Source of the DNA: Syntrophales bacterium
GTDB lineage: Bacteria > Desulfobacterota > Syntrophia > Syntrophales > UBA5619
NCBI GenBank assembly: GCA_023229765.1
Contig: JALNYO010000014.1
Coordinates: 1 to 64,000 of the forward strand
Direction: 5' to 3'
DNA: 64,000 bases
Below the pieces are notes generated by a model. That model searched no databases and had not been told where the DNA came from. It was given only the letters and a program-made list of their open reading frames with translations. The translations under genes and the position numbers were made by a program. This document shows, piece by piece, positions 50,979 to 59,638 of the stretch. The first letter of the stretch is position 1. Each line of letters starts with the position of its first letter.

Positions 50979-51920
50979 ATGCGCTGGACGCTGAGTGTAA
51001 AACTGGTATTGGGCATCGCGGTTATCATGACCGCTGCCATGGGCGCGGCCATTCACTTGCCGGATGAGCGGACAGGCGAGTTGGTCCTGGCCGCTTCCCA
51101 CGGCATTCCCCCCCCGATACTGGAGGGACTGATTCCTTTGAAGCCAGGCCAGAGTGTTGTCGGATGGTTCGCCGAGACCGGGAAACCGTTCCTCGAAGTG
51201 GAGAACACGGCAACGGATCCTCGCGCTGAGACCGGATTAGAGGTATGGAAATCGCTGGTCGTCGTGCCGCTGCGATCCGCCGGCAAAATGGTTGGCGCCT
51301 TGGGTACGGGAGACGTCACGCAGCGCCGTTTCACGCCCGGGGAGGTGGCGCTGCTCCAAGCCATCGGCAACCAGTTGGGGGCGGCTATCGAAAACGCCCG
51401 GCTCCACGCGGAAATGCAGCGCCTCTCGCAAACAGATCCGCTGACGGGTCTTTTTAATCGGCGCGGGTTGGATGAGCGGATGCAGGTCGAGATACTACGG
51501 GCAAAGCGCTACCGGCATCCCCTGTCGGTGGTTATGATCGACATTGATCACTTCAAAAACTATAATGACGCGCACGGCCATCTTGAAGGCGATGTAATCC
51601 TGAAGCAAGTCGCCGAACTTTTGCGAATCCACGTGCGTGAAACCGATGTTGTCGCTCGCTTCGGCGGTGAGGAGTTTTTGATACTTCTGACGGAGACCGC
51701 GAAGGCCGAGGCCCTGGAAGTCGCAGAAAAAATCCGTGCCGCAGTTTCGGTGCGGCCCTTCCCACATGCCGGGACCCAGCCCGAAGGCAAACTGACAATC
51801 AGCCTGGGGGTAGCGACTTCTTCGGCGGATTTGTCTGAGGCGCAAGAATTGATAGACAAGGCCGACCATGCCCTCTATGGCGCCAAAAACGCCGGGCGCA
51901 ATCGAGTGCGGGAAGCGTGA
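50979..51920 (+). CDS. Diguanylate cyclase with truncated GAF domain
   Basis: 313 residues. A single hydrophobic N-terminal segment (LSVKLVLGIAVIMTAAMGAAI) is joined directly to the middle of a GAF domain (HLPDERTGELVLAASHGIPPPILEGLIPLKPGQSVVGWFAETGKPF). The usual first 40-50 GAF residues are missing. The GGDEF domain (155-310) has DPLTGLFNRRGLDERM and the active site RFGGEEFLILL, with a complete inhibitory site RETD five residues upstream, so the enzyme should make c-di-GMP under feedback control. The front end looks like a deletion fusion of a membrane sensor with this protein. GTGGTGAGTGGAGAACT gives a modest ribosome binding site. Its end overlaps the next ORF by GTGA. Confidence 0.85.
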   Translation: MRWTLSVKLVLGIAVIMTAAMGAAIHLPDERTGELVLAASHGIPPPILEGLIPLKPGQSVVGWFAETGKPFLEVENTATDPRAETGLEVWKSLVVVPLRSAGKMVGALGTGDVTQRRFTPGEVALLQAIGNQLGAAIENARLHAEMQRLSQTDPLTGLFNRRGLDERMQVEILRAKRYRHPLSVVMIDIDHFKNYNDAHGHLEGDVILKQVAELLRIHVRETDVVARFGGEEFLILLTETAKAEALEVAEKIRAAVSVRPFPHAGTQPEGKLTISLGVATSSADLSEAQELIDKADHALYGAKNAGRNRVREA

Positions 51921-51961
51921 CGTTGGATGTTGATCTAAAAAAAGGGGGAGGCAGAAAAGCG

Positions 51962-54802
51962 ATGCTTTCTATTAAAAACAGACAATATATATTCCGTATC
52001 AGCATCTGGGTGATCATCCTTGGCGGCCTGATGCTTACGGCCATAGGTTTCGCGGTGGTTCGTACCTGGGAACTTCAAAAGCTGAAGGCGGACTTTGAAC
52101 GTGCTGCAGAAGAGCGCCATGCCGCTTTGAAGAGAGAAATTGATTTTGACTTAGACGTACTTTCAAGCATCAAGGCTTTTTACCTCCATGCAAAAGTGGT
52201 TACCAGATCAGAATTCCGCGACTTTACAGCCTCTCTTTTCTTGCAACACCCCGGCATTCAAGCGCTCGAATGGATTCCGCGGGTACCATATTCTCAGCGC
52301 GAAGAATACGAAAAAGCAGCCAGAAGAGATGGTTTTAAAGATTTCCAGATTACGGAACAGTCTGTTTCGGGTAAGATGATACGGGCCGGCCGGAGGGATG
52401 AATATTTCCCCGTTTATTTTATGGAGCCTTATAAGGGGAATGAACTTGCATTAGGGTATGACCTGACTTCCAACCCTAAGCGCAAGGAAGCGTTGGATCG
52501 ATCTCGCAACACGGGCGAGATAGCAGCAACCTCCCGGATAAGACTGGTGCAGGCGAATGAAAGCAAATTCGGTTTTTTGGTTTTCTCACCGGTATATAAA
52601 AAGAATATGCCTGCCGATCCGAGGCAAACTCGTCACGACAATTTACGCGGTTTTACACTGGGCGTTTTTCGGATTCATGATATTATACAAAGATCCTTAA
52701 CGTACCTGAACCCGGAAGGCATCGATGTTTATCTCTATGATAACTCCGCACATGGGAAAGAGCGTTTTCTTCATTTTCACCCGGCGCGCGCAGGGCAAAC
52801 AACAGACTCATTGCGCAATGAGAGACCAGTGCCGGATGGCAGCCTCAAAATCGTCAGAACGCTCAAAGTGGCAGATCGCGAATGGCAGATTCTATTCGTG
52901 GCAACGCCCGATTACGTTGCACGCGGAAAGACGTGGCAGCCCTGGGGGGTATTATTGGCCGGACTGCTTTTAACCGGTTTACTGGCCGGCTTTTTGATTG
53001 TGGTGGCCAGGCGCGCTGAAGAACTAACCAACAACAATGAACTGCTCTTGCAGGAAATCGCCGGTCGCAGAAAAACAGAGGAAGAGTTGAGGTTGAGCGA
53101 AGAGCGGTTCAGGCGCATCTTTGATGAAGGACCTTTCGGGATGATGTTGGCAAATCCGGACTATACAATTGTTATGGCGAATAAAGCGTTCTGCGGGTTG
53201 CTGGGGTATACCGAACAGGAACTTGCCGGTCAAAGCATTGCGGATATCACCTGCGAAGAGGACAGGGAGAAGGGCAGAGAATTTTCAGGACAATTATTCG
53301 CAGGCAGCATCTCCGTGCTTCACTTGGAAAAGCGGTATGTCAGAAAAGATGGCGGAATCGTGTGGGCTAATATTACCGCCTCGGCCATCCATGGGAAAGA
53401 AGGTAACGTGCTTTACAGTCTATCTCTCATTGAGGACCTCACGGACAGCAAGAAGGCGGAAGAAAAGATTCACCTGCTGCATTATTATGACAGCCTGACC
53501 GGGTTGCCGAACCGCACCTTTCATAAAGAGCTGATAAAAAGATCAATTGAACATGCCCAGCGCCATAAAGAGATATTTGCCATTATTTACATCGGATTGG
53601 ATAATTTTCAGCGGATTAACGATACGCTCGGACATAACATCGCAGATCTTCTGCTGAAGGCCGTTGCCGACAGACTTGCCAACTCTTTGCGAAAAAGCGA
53701 CGACGTTGCCAGATCAGATGAAGGTGAAGCAGTGAGTGCTGTATCTCGATGCGGTGGAGACGAGTTTATCGTATTGGTGCATGATCTCAACCAGACTCAG
53801 GGCGCCGCAATAGCCGCCCGTCATTTACTTGAGGAAATATCCGCACCCTATGATCTGAACGGTCGCGAGGTATTTATGACTGCCAGCATCGGTATTGCCT
53901 TGTATCCTGATGACGGAACGGATGTTGACGACCTCCTAAAAAACGCCGAAAAGGCCATGAGACACACAAAGAGCGAAGGGAAAAACAACTATCAATTTTA
54001 TTCGGGATCAATGAATTCCTTTGTTCTGGAGCTCCTGACGCTGGAAAGCGACCTGCACAAGGCCCTGGAGCGGGGCGAACTGGTGCTCTACTACCAGCCG
54101 AAGGTGGATGCGGCAACGCGAATGGTTAAAGGAATGGAGGCGCTGATCCGCTGGAAGCATCCCGATCGGGGATTGATTCCGCCCCTGCAGTTTATTCCCC
54201 TGGCCGAAGCAAGCGGCCTCATCATCCCCATCGGAGAGTTTGTAATACGCACCGTCTGCGGGCAAATCAAAACATGGCAGGAAGCCGGTTACAAACAGGT
54301 GAACATTGCCTTGAACATATCGGGTCGCCAGTTTGATCAACCGAACCTGATAGAAATCGTCAAGGAGGCTTTGCAGGACACCCTGATTTCTCCGCAGTGC
54401 CTGGAGTTGGAAATAACGGAGAGCGTCATTATGCGGAACCCGGAGAAGGCTATTCAGATATTGACTGAACTAAACGCGCTGGGCATAGGGATTTCGATTG
54501 ATGATTTCGGCACGGGATATTCATCGTTGAGCTATTTGAAACGGCTGCCGCTGGATTATTTGAAGATAGATCAGTCCTTTGTAAAGGGTCTGGCGTCCGA
54601 CTCCAGAGATCAGGCAATCGTCAGGGCGATTATTGCTATGGCTCACAGCCTGAATCTGAAGACCATTGCCGAAGGTGTGGAGACAAAGGAGCAGTTGTCC
54701 TTTCTGCAGGAACATGGATGCGACGAAATCCAGGGCTACTTGTTCAGCCGGCCTTTGCCGGCCGAGGAAATCCCGGGGATCTTAAGGAAGCCCCGGCTCT
54801 AA
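51962..54802 (+). CDS. CHASE-PAS-GGDEF-EAL membrane protein (c-di-GMP turnover)
   Basis: 946 residues from ATG 51962 (GGGGGAGG upstream; a GTG at 51917 would add 15). Membrane segments lie near 15-35 and 340-360. Between them is a CHASE sensor (RSEFRDFTASLFLQHPGIQALEWIPRVP, then FPVYFMEPYKGNELALGYDL and GFLVFSPVY). A PAS domain follows (395-515). GGDEF (520-690) has the site SRCGGDEFIVLVHDLN, preceded by an 11-residue insert SDEGEAVSAVS, and no standard inhibitory RxxD. EAL (700-946) has EALIRWKHPDRGLIPP, ESVIM and DDFGTGYSSLSYLKRLPLDYLKIDQSFV, so phosphodiesterase residues are in place. Both activities may be present. It is translationally close to the cyclase upstream. Confidence 0.9.
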   Translation: MLSIKNRQYIFRISIWVIILGGLMLTAIGFAVVRTWELQKLKADFERAAEERHAALKREIDFDLDVLSSIKAFYLHAKVVTRSEFRDFTASLFLQHPGIQALEWIPRVPYSQREEYEKAARRDGFKDFQITEQSVSGKMIRAGRRDEYFPVYFMEPYKGNELALGYDLTSNPKRKEALDRSRNTGEIAATSRIRLVQANESKFGFLVFSPVYKKNMPADPRQTRHDNLRGFTLGVFRIHDIIQRSLTYLNPEGIDVYLYDNSAHGKERFLHFHPARAGQTTDSLRNERPVPDGSLKIVRTLKVADREWQILFVATPDYVARGKTWQPWGVLLAGLLLTGLLAGFLIVVARRAEELTNNNELLLQEIAGRRKTEEELRLSEERFRRIFDEGPFGMMLANPDYTIVMANKAFCGLLGYTEQELAGQSIADITCEEDREKGREFSGQLFAGSISVLHLEKRYVRKDGGIVWANITASAIHGKEGNVLYSLSLIEDLTDSKKAEEKIHLLHYYDSLTGLPNRTFHKELIKRSIEHAQRHKEIFAIIYIGLDNFQRINDTLGHNIADLLLKAVADRLANSLRKSDDVARSDEGEAVSAVSRCGGDEFIVLVHDLNQTQGAAIAARHLLEEISAPYDLNGREVFMTASIGIALYPDDGTDVDDLLKNAEKAMRHTKSEGKNNYQFYSGSMNSFVLELLTLESDLHKALERGELVLYYQPKVDAATRMVKGMEALIRWKHPDRGLIPPLQFIPLAEASGLIIPIGEFVIRTVCGQIKTWQEAGYKQVNIALNISGRQFDQPNLIEIVKEALQDTLISPQCLELEITESVIMRNPEKAIQILTELNALGIGISIDDFGTGYSSLSYLKRLPLDYLKIDQSFVKGLASDSRDQAIVRAIIAMAHSLNLKTIAEGVETKEQLSFLQEHGCDEIQGYLFSRPLPAEEIPGILRKPRL

Positions 54803-54925
54803 CATTTAGGAAAGGCCATGATGAAAGAAGAACGGGAAAGACAGGGTGTGTTCTGAGTCATAGCGGAAAGAACAGTTATGAGGAGGAGTAATGGTTACTT
54901 TCCTTCCCTTGATGGTGGGATTTGG

Positions 54926-54954
54926 TTGTAAAATATTTCATAATAAAATACAAT
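54926..54954 (+). promoter_or_regulatory. Promoter of the ParD/RelE-type toxin-antitoxin pair
   Basis: TTGTAA (54926-54931), a 17-base spacer and TACAAT (54949-54954) lie in an AT-rich stretch 33 bases before the antitoxin. TTTCAT and ATGAA flank the -10 region as a possible operator half-site pair. Confidence 0.6.
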
Positions 54955-54986
54955 GAATGCAAAGAAAATAGATTGGAGGATACGTT

Positions 54987-55214
54987 ATGCCGAAAGCCGT
55001 TAAAATATCCGATGAACTGGCAAGCAACGCGGCGATATTTGCCGGCGTCGAAGGCCGGTCGCTTGCCGGCCAGGTGGAGTACTGGGCAAAGTTGGGAAGG
55101 GTGGCGGATGAAAACGCCGATCTTCCGGTCTCCCTGATCAAGGAGATCCTCATCGCCCGAGCCCAGGCGCAAAGCGGATTGAAGACGCCCTATGTCTTTG
55201 GTGAAGGCGAATGA
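54987..55214 (+). CDS. ParD-like antitoxin
   Basis: 75 residues. AVKISDELASNAAIFAGVEGRSLAGQVEYWAKLGRVADENADLPVSLIKEIL has the ribbon-helix-helix character of ParD-like/TA-system antitoxins (V-K-I-S-D-E-L then A-G-Q-V-E-Y-W-A-K-L-G). It should bind DNA at the promoter 33 bases upstream and neutralise the next gene product. TTGGAGGATACGTT precedes the ATG. The stop is overlapped by the toxin start (ATGA). The pair is placed between c-di-GMP genes and a duplicated kinase block. Confidence 0.8.
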   Translation: MPKAVKISDELASNAAIFAGVEGRSLAGQVEYWAKLGRVADENADLPVSLIKEILIARAQAQSGLKTPYVFGEGE

Positions 55215-55492
55215 GCCGGCAGGTCTCCCAGTCCCCCCTTTTTGAGAGGAAGAAGAAGCATCTGACAAGGGATGAGATATCCGTTCTGGATGAAGAGATT
55301 CGGCGCATCTGCGAAACGCCCGAGATCGGCGAGGTGAAAAAGGGGGATCTGACAGGCGTTTCCGTTCACAAATTCAAGGTCCGGGACAGATTGTTTCTTC
55401 TGGCCTATGAATTCGATGAAAAGGAAATTCTTCTGCTTGCCTTGGGCGCGTATGAGAATTTCTATCGCGATCTGAAGCGCTATTTGGCTTAA
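55211..55492 (+). CDS. RelE/ParE-superfamily toxin
   Basis: 93 residues. FERKKKHLTRDEISVLDEEIRRICETPEIGEVKKGDLTGVSVHKFKVRDRLFLLAYEFDEKEILLLALGAYENFYRDLKRYL matches RelE-like toxins of the type often paired with ParD-like antitoxins (K-G-D-L-x-G-V-x-V-x-K-F, L-L-A-Y, L-x-x-L-G-x-H/Y-E-N-F-Y). The conserved end GAYENFYRDLKRYL is characteristic. It would cleave mRNA or inhibit gyrase; which cannot be said. After the stop, 55493-55650 carry only short frames, including a 19-codon one at 55570 with AGGAGG upstream; I do not call it. Confidence 0.85.
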   Translation: MSRQVSQSPLFERKKKHLTRDEISVLDEEIRRICETPEIGEVKKGDLTGVSVHKFKVRDRLFLLAYEFDEKEILLLALGAYENFYRDLKRYLA

Positions 55493-55650
55493 GGGAGGTT
55501 TTGATCGCAAGCTGGGGCTCTACTGGCAACAGGCAACTGCGTTGAAAGAGCAGGAGGATCGCCGCGAAAATGAACTCGTTTACGGAATACATCAGGGAGA
55601 TCAGGAAGAGCCTTGAAAAGGCTGAATAACAGTTCAATCCATGAGGGATT

Positions 55651-58542
55651 ATGATTATGAAAATGCGCAATCGATCTTCTTATCCTGATTCTCCTCATCC
55701 CGGTCACGGGCGTCCAAGCGACTGGATTGCCAAGCCTTATTCCATAATTTTCACCGGTGTCGTCTTCTTCACTTTAATCTTTGGGATCGCCGTTTTTCAG
55801 GGCTGGCGGCAATTTGAAACCACAAGGCGCAATGCCCTGACTGCTGATAAGACAACCGCAAATCTCCTCGCAGACCTCATCCTGGAGCACAACAAAGCAA
55901 ACATAGGAATCCTCCAGTCCTATGCTCATCGGCCTCTATTCATCGCTGCCGTGAAGAATAAGGACCTTGCAAGGGTTTACAGGCACCTGTCCGCCCTCAA
56001 AAAGAATGCCGAGATCGACCTGACCTTCGTCACGGACAAACGCGGCCTTCTCTGGGCGAATTTCCCTTTGTTTCCGGAAGCTATCGGGAAGAACCTCTCG
56101 AACCGTGACTGGTATAAAGGAATCAGTTCCCATTGGAAACCTTACATTTCCACCGTCTCTAAACTGATTGTCGGGGATAAACCACTGGCGGTATCCGTCT
56201 GCGTCCCCATATTCGATGAAAAAGAAAGGGGCATCGGGATACTCGGAAGCTCCCAACGACTTGGTTTTCTTGTTGACACCATCGAGCGGGTGCCTTTCAG
56301 CCCCTATACGACCGTGAACGTGATCGACCGGACGGGGAAGCTCCTTTACAGCAACAAATTTCCTTATCAGGAAAGCATTGCGGATTATCGATTTTTCCCG
56401 ATCCTTGAAACGGCGGTAAAGGAAAAAAAACAGCAGATCGAAATGAACGATCCGCAGAAAGATCATCAGAAAAGTTATCTCACCGTTGTTCCCATGGGGG
56501 ACATCGGGTGGTCGGTCATCATTGAGAGATCCCTGAGAGACATTTATCGTTCGGAATTCGGACGTTTTATCGAGATAGGGGCTATTTCCTTCCTTTTGTT
56601 CCTCCTGATCATTTTCTTTCTGATTTATCTGAGAAAAGTTTCCCTGTTCAGAAAAACTGAGGGACTCCTGCAAGCCGAGACAAAGCTTCGGCAGAGTGAG
56701 GAAAATTTCCATCATTCTCTGGATGACTCACCGATGGGGGTGCGCATCGTAACAGAAGAAGGTAAGACCATTTATGCCAACCGTGCTATTCTGGATATCT
56801 ATGGCTACGACAGCAGGGAGGATTTGGAAACAACTCCCGTGGAAAAGCGCTATACCCCGGAAAGCCATGCCGACTTCCTGATCAGAAGAGAGAAGAGACA
56901 GCAAGGGGTTGATGTCCCGTCGGAATATACCATAAACATCATCCGGAAAGATGGCGAAGTCCGTCACCTCCTGGTATTACGCAGGGAAGTATTATGGGAT
57001 GGTGAAAGACAGTTTCAAGTCTTGTACAACGACATCACCGATCGCAAGCGGGCCGAGATGGTGCTGCGGGAGAGCGAGGAGCGTTTGCGAACGATTATTG
57101 AGGCGAGTCTGGATGCCATCATCGCTGTGAACGTCGAGGGCCGGCTCATTCTTTTCAACGGCGCAGCCCAGGAGTTATTCCAGTATTCCGAGGAAGAAGC
57201 CTTGAATCAACCGGCCGACATCCTGCTGCGGGAGGAAATAGGTAAAATCCATCAAGAAAGGTTGGAAAAGTTCTTGAAAAGGGGTGTCGGACAATGCGGT
57301 CACATCGGAAGACGAATGGAAAAGCTTTTTCGCCGTAAGGACGGCTCCCTGTTTGAGGCCGAAGTCTCCATGTCGGGGGGCCGCTTTAATGGGCTGCGCC
57401 TGGTGGTCCTTGCGATTCACGACATTACCTCCCGCAAGAAGACAGAGGAGACGCTGAGGGAGAGCGAGATACGTTATCGTGAGCTTTTCGACAATATCAG
57501 CAGCGGTGTTGCCATCTACGAAGTAATGAACAACGGCAACGATTTTATCTTCAAGGATTTCAATCGAGCCGGTGAGCGGCTGGATGGCGACCGGAAAGAG
57601 GATATCATCGGAAAGAGCATCTATCAAGTCCGGCAGGGGATCAGGGAGTATGGACTATTAGAAGTGTTCAAGCGGGTTTGGGCGACCGGAATTCCCGAGC
57701 ATTACGCAGCCAAGTTTTACCAGGATGAACAATTGCAGGGTTGGTACGAAAACTTTGTCTATCGACTTCCCTCCGGCGAGATCGTTGCTGTATATGATGA
57801 CATCACCGAACGCAAGCGGGCGGAGGAGGAATTGAGGACTTCTCGTGCGCAGTTACGGGCACTTGCCGCGCGACTGCAACAGATACGTGAAGAAGAGAGA
57901 CTCATGGTTGCGCGAGAAATTCATGACGAAATGGGGGGGGGACTTACCGGGCTGAAGATGGATCTCTCATGGCTGTTTGGCAAAATGGGCGGCGCAGACA
58001 CGTCTGAAGAGCGCGTTGCCTTGATGGACAGGATTCAGACAGCGAATGCGTTGATAGATCAAATGATCCATATAGTACGCCGTATATCCACGGATTTGCG
58101 GCCATTCGTTTTAGACGATTTAGGGCTGATAGCAGCTCTGGAGTGGCAGTTGTCGGAATTTACGAGTCGCACTGAAATTTCGCATGAGTTCGCCACAACC
58201 TTCAAAGATGTTAACATGGAAGAGGACACAGCCATTGCCGTGTTTCGCATCTTTCAGGAAGCGCTCACGAACGTGGTGCGACACGCCCGGGCAACAAAGG
58301 TTGCCGTCGTTTTACGAGAGGGTGAGCGAAGTCTTTTCGGGGAAGAAAGTTTTGTTCTTGAGATCAGGGACAACGGCCGGGGAATCACAGAGGAGGAAAT
58401 TCTGCATCCCAAATCTCTCGGTCTGCTTGGCATGAAAGAACGTGTTCTAACTTTTAGAGGAAAACTCTCAATTTCTGGTGAGCCCGGTGGAGGGACAGCC
58501 CTGGTCCTGCAAATACCCCGAAAGCAGGGAGACGCATCATGA
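55651..58542 (+). CDS. Sensor histidine kinase with Cache-type periplasmic sensor, paralogue of the 46432 kinase
   Basis: 963 residues. The first membrane segment (about 28-50) is followed by a periplasmic dCache-like domain (55-310: LILEHNKANIGILQSYAHRPLF, VTDKRGLLWANFP, SNRDWYKGISSHWKPYISTV, KPLAVSVCVPIFDE) and membrane helix 2 (about 312-332). Then come three PAS domains (350-470, 475-595, 600-720), HisKA_3 with H758 in REIHDEMGGGLTGLKMDLS, and HATPase with DNGRGI and LGLLGMKERV. Its first PAS and catalytic half resemble the 46432 kinase (shared GVRIVTxEGxTIYANRA, YTPES, KDGEVRHL). Its own regulator gene, which starts by ATGA overlap, has been reduced to an 18-codon relic. Thus it is an orphan, unless it uses the 50253 regulator. 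Confidence 0.9.
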   Translation: MIMKMRNRSSYPDSPHPGHGRPSDWIAKPYSIIFTGVVFFTLIFGIAVFQGWRQFETTRRNALTADKTTANLLADLILEHNKANIGILQSYAHRPLFIAAVKNKDLARVYRHLSALKKNAEIDLTFVTDKRGLLWANFPLFPEAIGKNLSNRDWYKGISSHWKPYISTVSKLIVGDKPLAVSVCVPIFDEKERGIGILGSSQRLGFLVDTIERVPFSPYTTVNVIDRTGKLLYSNKFPYQESIADYRFFPILETAVKEKKQQIEMNDPQKDHQKSYLTVVPMGDIGWSVIIERSLRDIYRSEFGRFIEIGAISFLLFLLIIFFLIYLRKVSLFRKTEGLLQAETKLRQSEENFHHSLDDSPMGVRIVTEEGKTIYANRAILDIYGYDSREDLETTPVEKRYTPESHADFLIRREKRQQGVDVPSEYTINIIRKDGEVRHLLVLRREVLWDGERQFQVLYNDITDRKRAEMVLRESEERLRTIIEASLDAIIAVNVEGRLILFNGAAQELFQYSEEEALNQPADILLREEIGKIHQERLEKFLKRGVGQCGHIGRRMEKLFRRKDGSLFEAEVSMSGGRFNGLRLVVLAIHDITSRKKTEETLRESEIRYRELFDNISSGVAIYEVMNNGNDFIFKDFNRAGERLDGDRKEDIIGKSIYQVRQGIREYGLLEVFKRVWATGIPEHYAAKFYQDEQLQGWYENFVYRLPSGEIVAVYDDITERKRAEEELRTSRAQLRALAARLQQIREEERLMVAREIHDEMGGGLTGLKMDLSWLFGKMGGADTSEERVALMDRIQTANALIDQMIHIVRRISTDLRPFVLDDLGLIAALEWQLSEFTSRTEISHEFATTFKDVNMEEDTAIAVFRIFQEALTNVVRHARATKVAVVLREGERSLFGEESFVLEIRDNGRGITEEEILHPKSLGLLGMKERVLTFRGKLSISGEPGGGTALVLQIPRKQGDAS

Positions 58543-58595
58543 TCAAGGTGATTGTCGTCGATAACAACCGACTGAAGAGCAGATTGATCGAGTAG
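58539..58595 (+). pseudogene. 18-codon relic of a NarL-type response regulator
   Basis: ATG at 58539 overlaps the kinase stop (ATGA). The codons read MIKVIVVDNNRLKSRLIE then TAG. The first eight equal the start of a receiver domain (compare MIQVIIVDDHP at 50253). The last four, RLIE, equal the end of the 50253 regulator and lie inside the 92-bp repeat. About 190 codons between were deleted. Confidence 0.85.
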
Positions 58596-58671
58596 AATCA
58601 GCAAATCCCTACAAAAAAATCAGCATTCCCTTACAGACAAGCGGTTTCCAGATGCGATAGCATTAAATCGT
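58580..58671. repeat. 92-bp perfect direct repeat, copy 2
   Basis: Identical to 50867-50958. Here it contains the last five codons and stop of the regulator relic and the downstream spacer, and ends 15 bases before an ATG in front of the CheY-like gene. Perfect identity implies a recent duplication or gene conversion. Confidence 0.95.
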
Positions 58672-58751
58672 GGGAGGTGTGCATCATGGAATCCCGCCGA
58701 TCACAGATCGTTTTAAAACGGTCATCACCTGTTTTAAGGAAAGAGGTTGGC

Positions 58752-59123
58752 ATGAAGGTATTTCTTGTTGATGATTCAGCTATTGTGCTCGAAAAACTGG
58801 CGGCCATGCTCTCCGGCATCGACGGCGTCGAAATCGCCGGGCAGGCCCTGAATGCGCGCGATGCGATCCAATCCATTGTGAAACTGAACCCCGATGTGGT
58901 GATCCTGGACATCCGCCTGAATGACGGCGGCAACGGAATGGATGTTTTAAAACGGATCAAAAAGGAAATTCCGTCGCCCATCGTCATCATGCTTACGAAC
59001 TATCCCTATCCGCAGTATCGGGAAAAGTGTCAGGCCCTGGGCGCCGATTACTTCTTCGACAAGGTGACGGAAATCGAGAAGATTTACGACACCTTCAAAC
59101 AATTGCTGAGGGATAAACCTTAA
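58752..59123 (+). CDS. CheY-like single-domain response regulator
   Basis: 123 residues from ATG 58752 (AAGAGGTTGGC upstream). A receiver fold, KVFLVDDSAIVLEKLAAML, with phosphoacceptor D53 in VVILDIRLNDGGNGMDVL, PIVIMLTNYPYPQYREKC and lysine in DYFFDKVTE. It has no output domain. A longer frame from GTG 58677 adds 25 residues but begins at the end of the repeat. It heads a chemosensory operon and is the likely phosphate sink or output of the CheA encoded at the window end. Confidence 0.9.
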   Translation: MKVFLVDDSAIVLEKLAAMLSGIDGVEIAGQALNARDAIQSIVKLNPDVVILDIRLNDGGNGMDVLKRIKKEIPSPIVIMLTNYPYPQYREKCQALGADYFFDKVTEIEKIYDTFKQLLRDKP

Positions 59124-59140
59124 AGGGGACCTTATAGGAC

Positions 59141-59638
59141 ATGCAAGAGGTATCTGTCATGAAAGGCGATGTCGATCTGGTCATTTTTATCCTTGATGAG
59201 AGCCGTTTTGCCTTGAAGCTCTCTGCTGTGGAGAGGGTGGTGCGTATCGTCGAGATCACGTTGCTCCCCAAGGCGCCGGATATCGTACTTGGGATCATCG
59301 ATGTTCAAGGCGGGATCATTCCGGTTATCGACGTGCGAAAGCGTTTCCGTTTTCCAAAGCGCGAGACGCAATTGAACGATCAGCTCGTCATTGCCCGAAC
59401 GGTAAAAAGAACCGTCGCCCTGCTGGCGGATGATGTGACCGGCGTCATGGCCTGTCCGGTAGAGCGGATCGTGGAGGGTGAAAAGGTGGTCTCCGGGATG
59501 GCGTTTGTGCAGGGCATTGTAAAGATCGATGATGGTATGATTCTCATACACGACCTCGATACTTTTCTCTCCCTGGATGAGGAGCAGCGGCTGGATGACG
59601 CGCTCCGGGAATCCGCCGGTTTGGGGAAAAAGGGATGA
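59141..59638 (+). CDS. cheW: CheW-domain coupling protein 1
   Basis: 165 residues. VDLVIFILDESRFALKLSAVERVVRIVEITLLPKAPDIVLGIIDVQGGIIPVIDVRKRF is the CheW fold (G-x-I-x-x-x-G-x-I-x-P-V-I-D-x-R), with DQLVIARTVKRTVALLADDVTGV following. It would link the methyl-accepting receptor to CheA. It has an 18-residue tail, DALRESAGLGKKG. Its end overlaps the cheR start by ATGA. A second, different CheW follows cheR, a layout seen in Wsp-like systems. Confidence 0.93.
   Translation: MQEVSVMKGDVDLVIFILDESRFALKLSAVERVVRIVEITLLPKAPDIVLGIIDVQGGIIPVIDVRKRFRFPKRETQLNDQLVIARTVKRTVALLADDVTGVMACPVERIVEGEKVVSGMAFVQGIVKIDDGMILIHDLDTFLSLDEEQRLDDALRESAGLGKKG

Noticed and set aside
55570..55629. 19-codon ORF after the RelE-like toxin with AGGAGG upstream
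   Set aside because: Too short to judge, no family, and it overlaps other open frames in a decayed-looking spacer.
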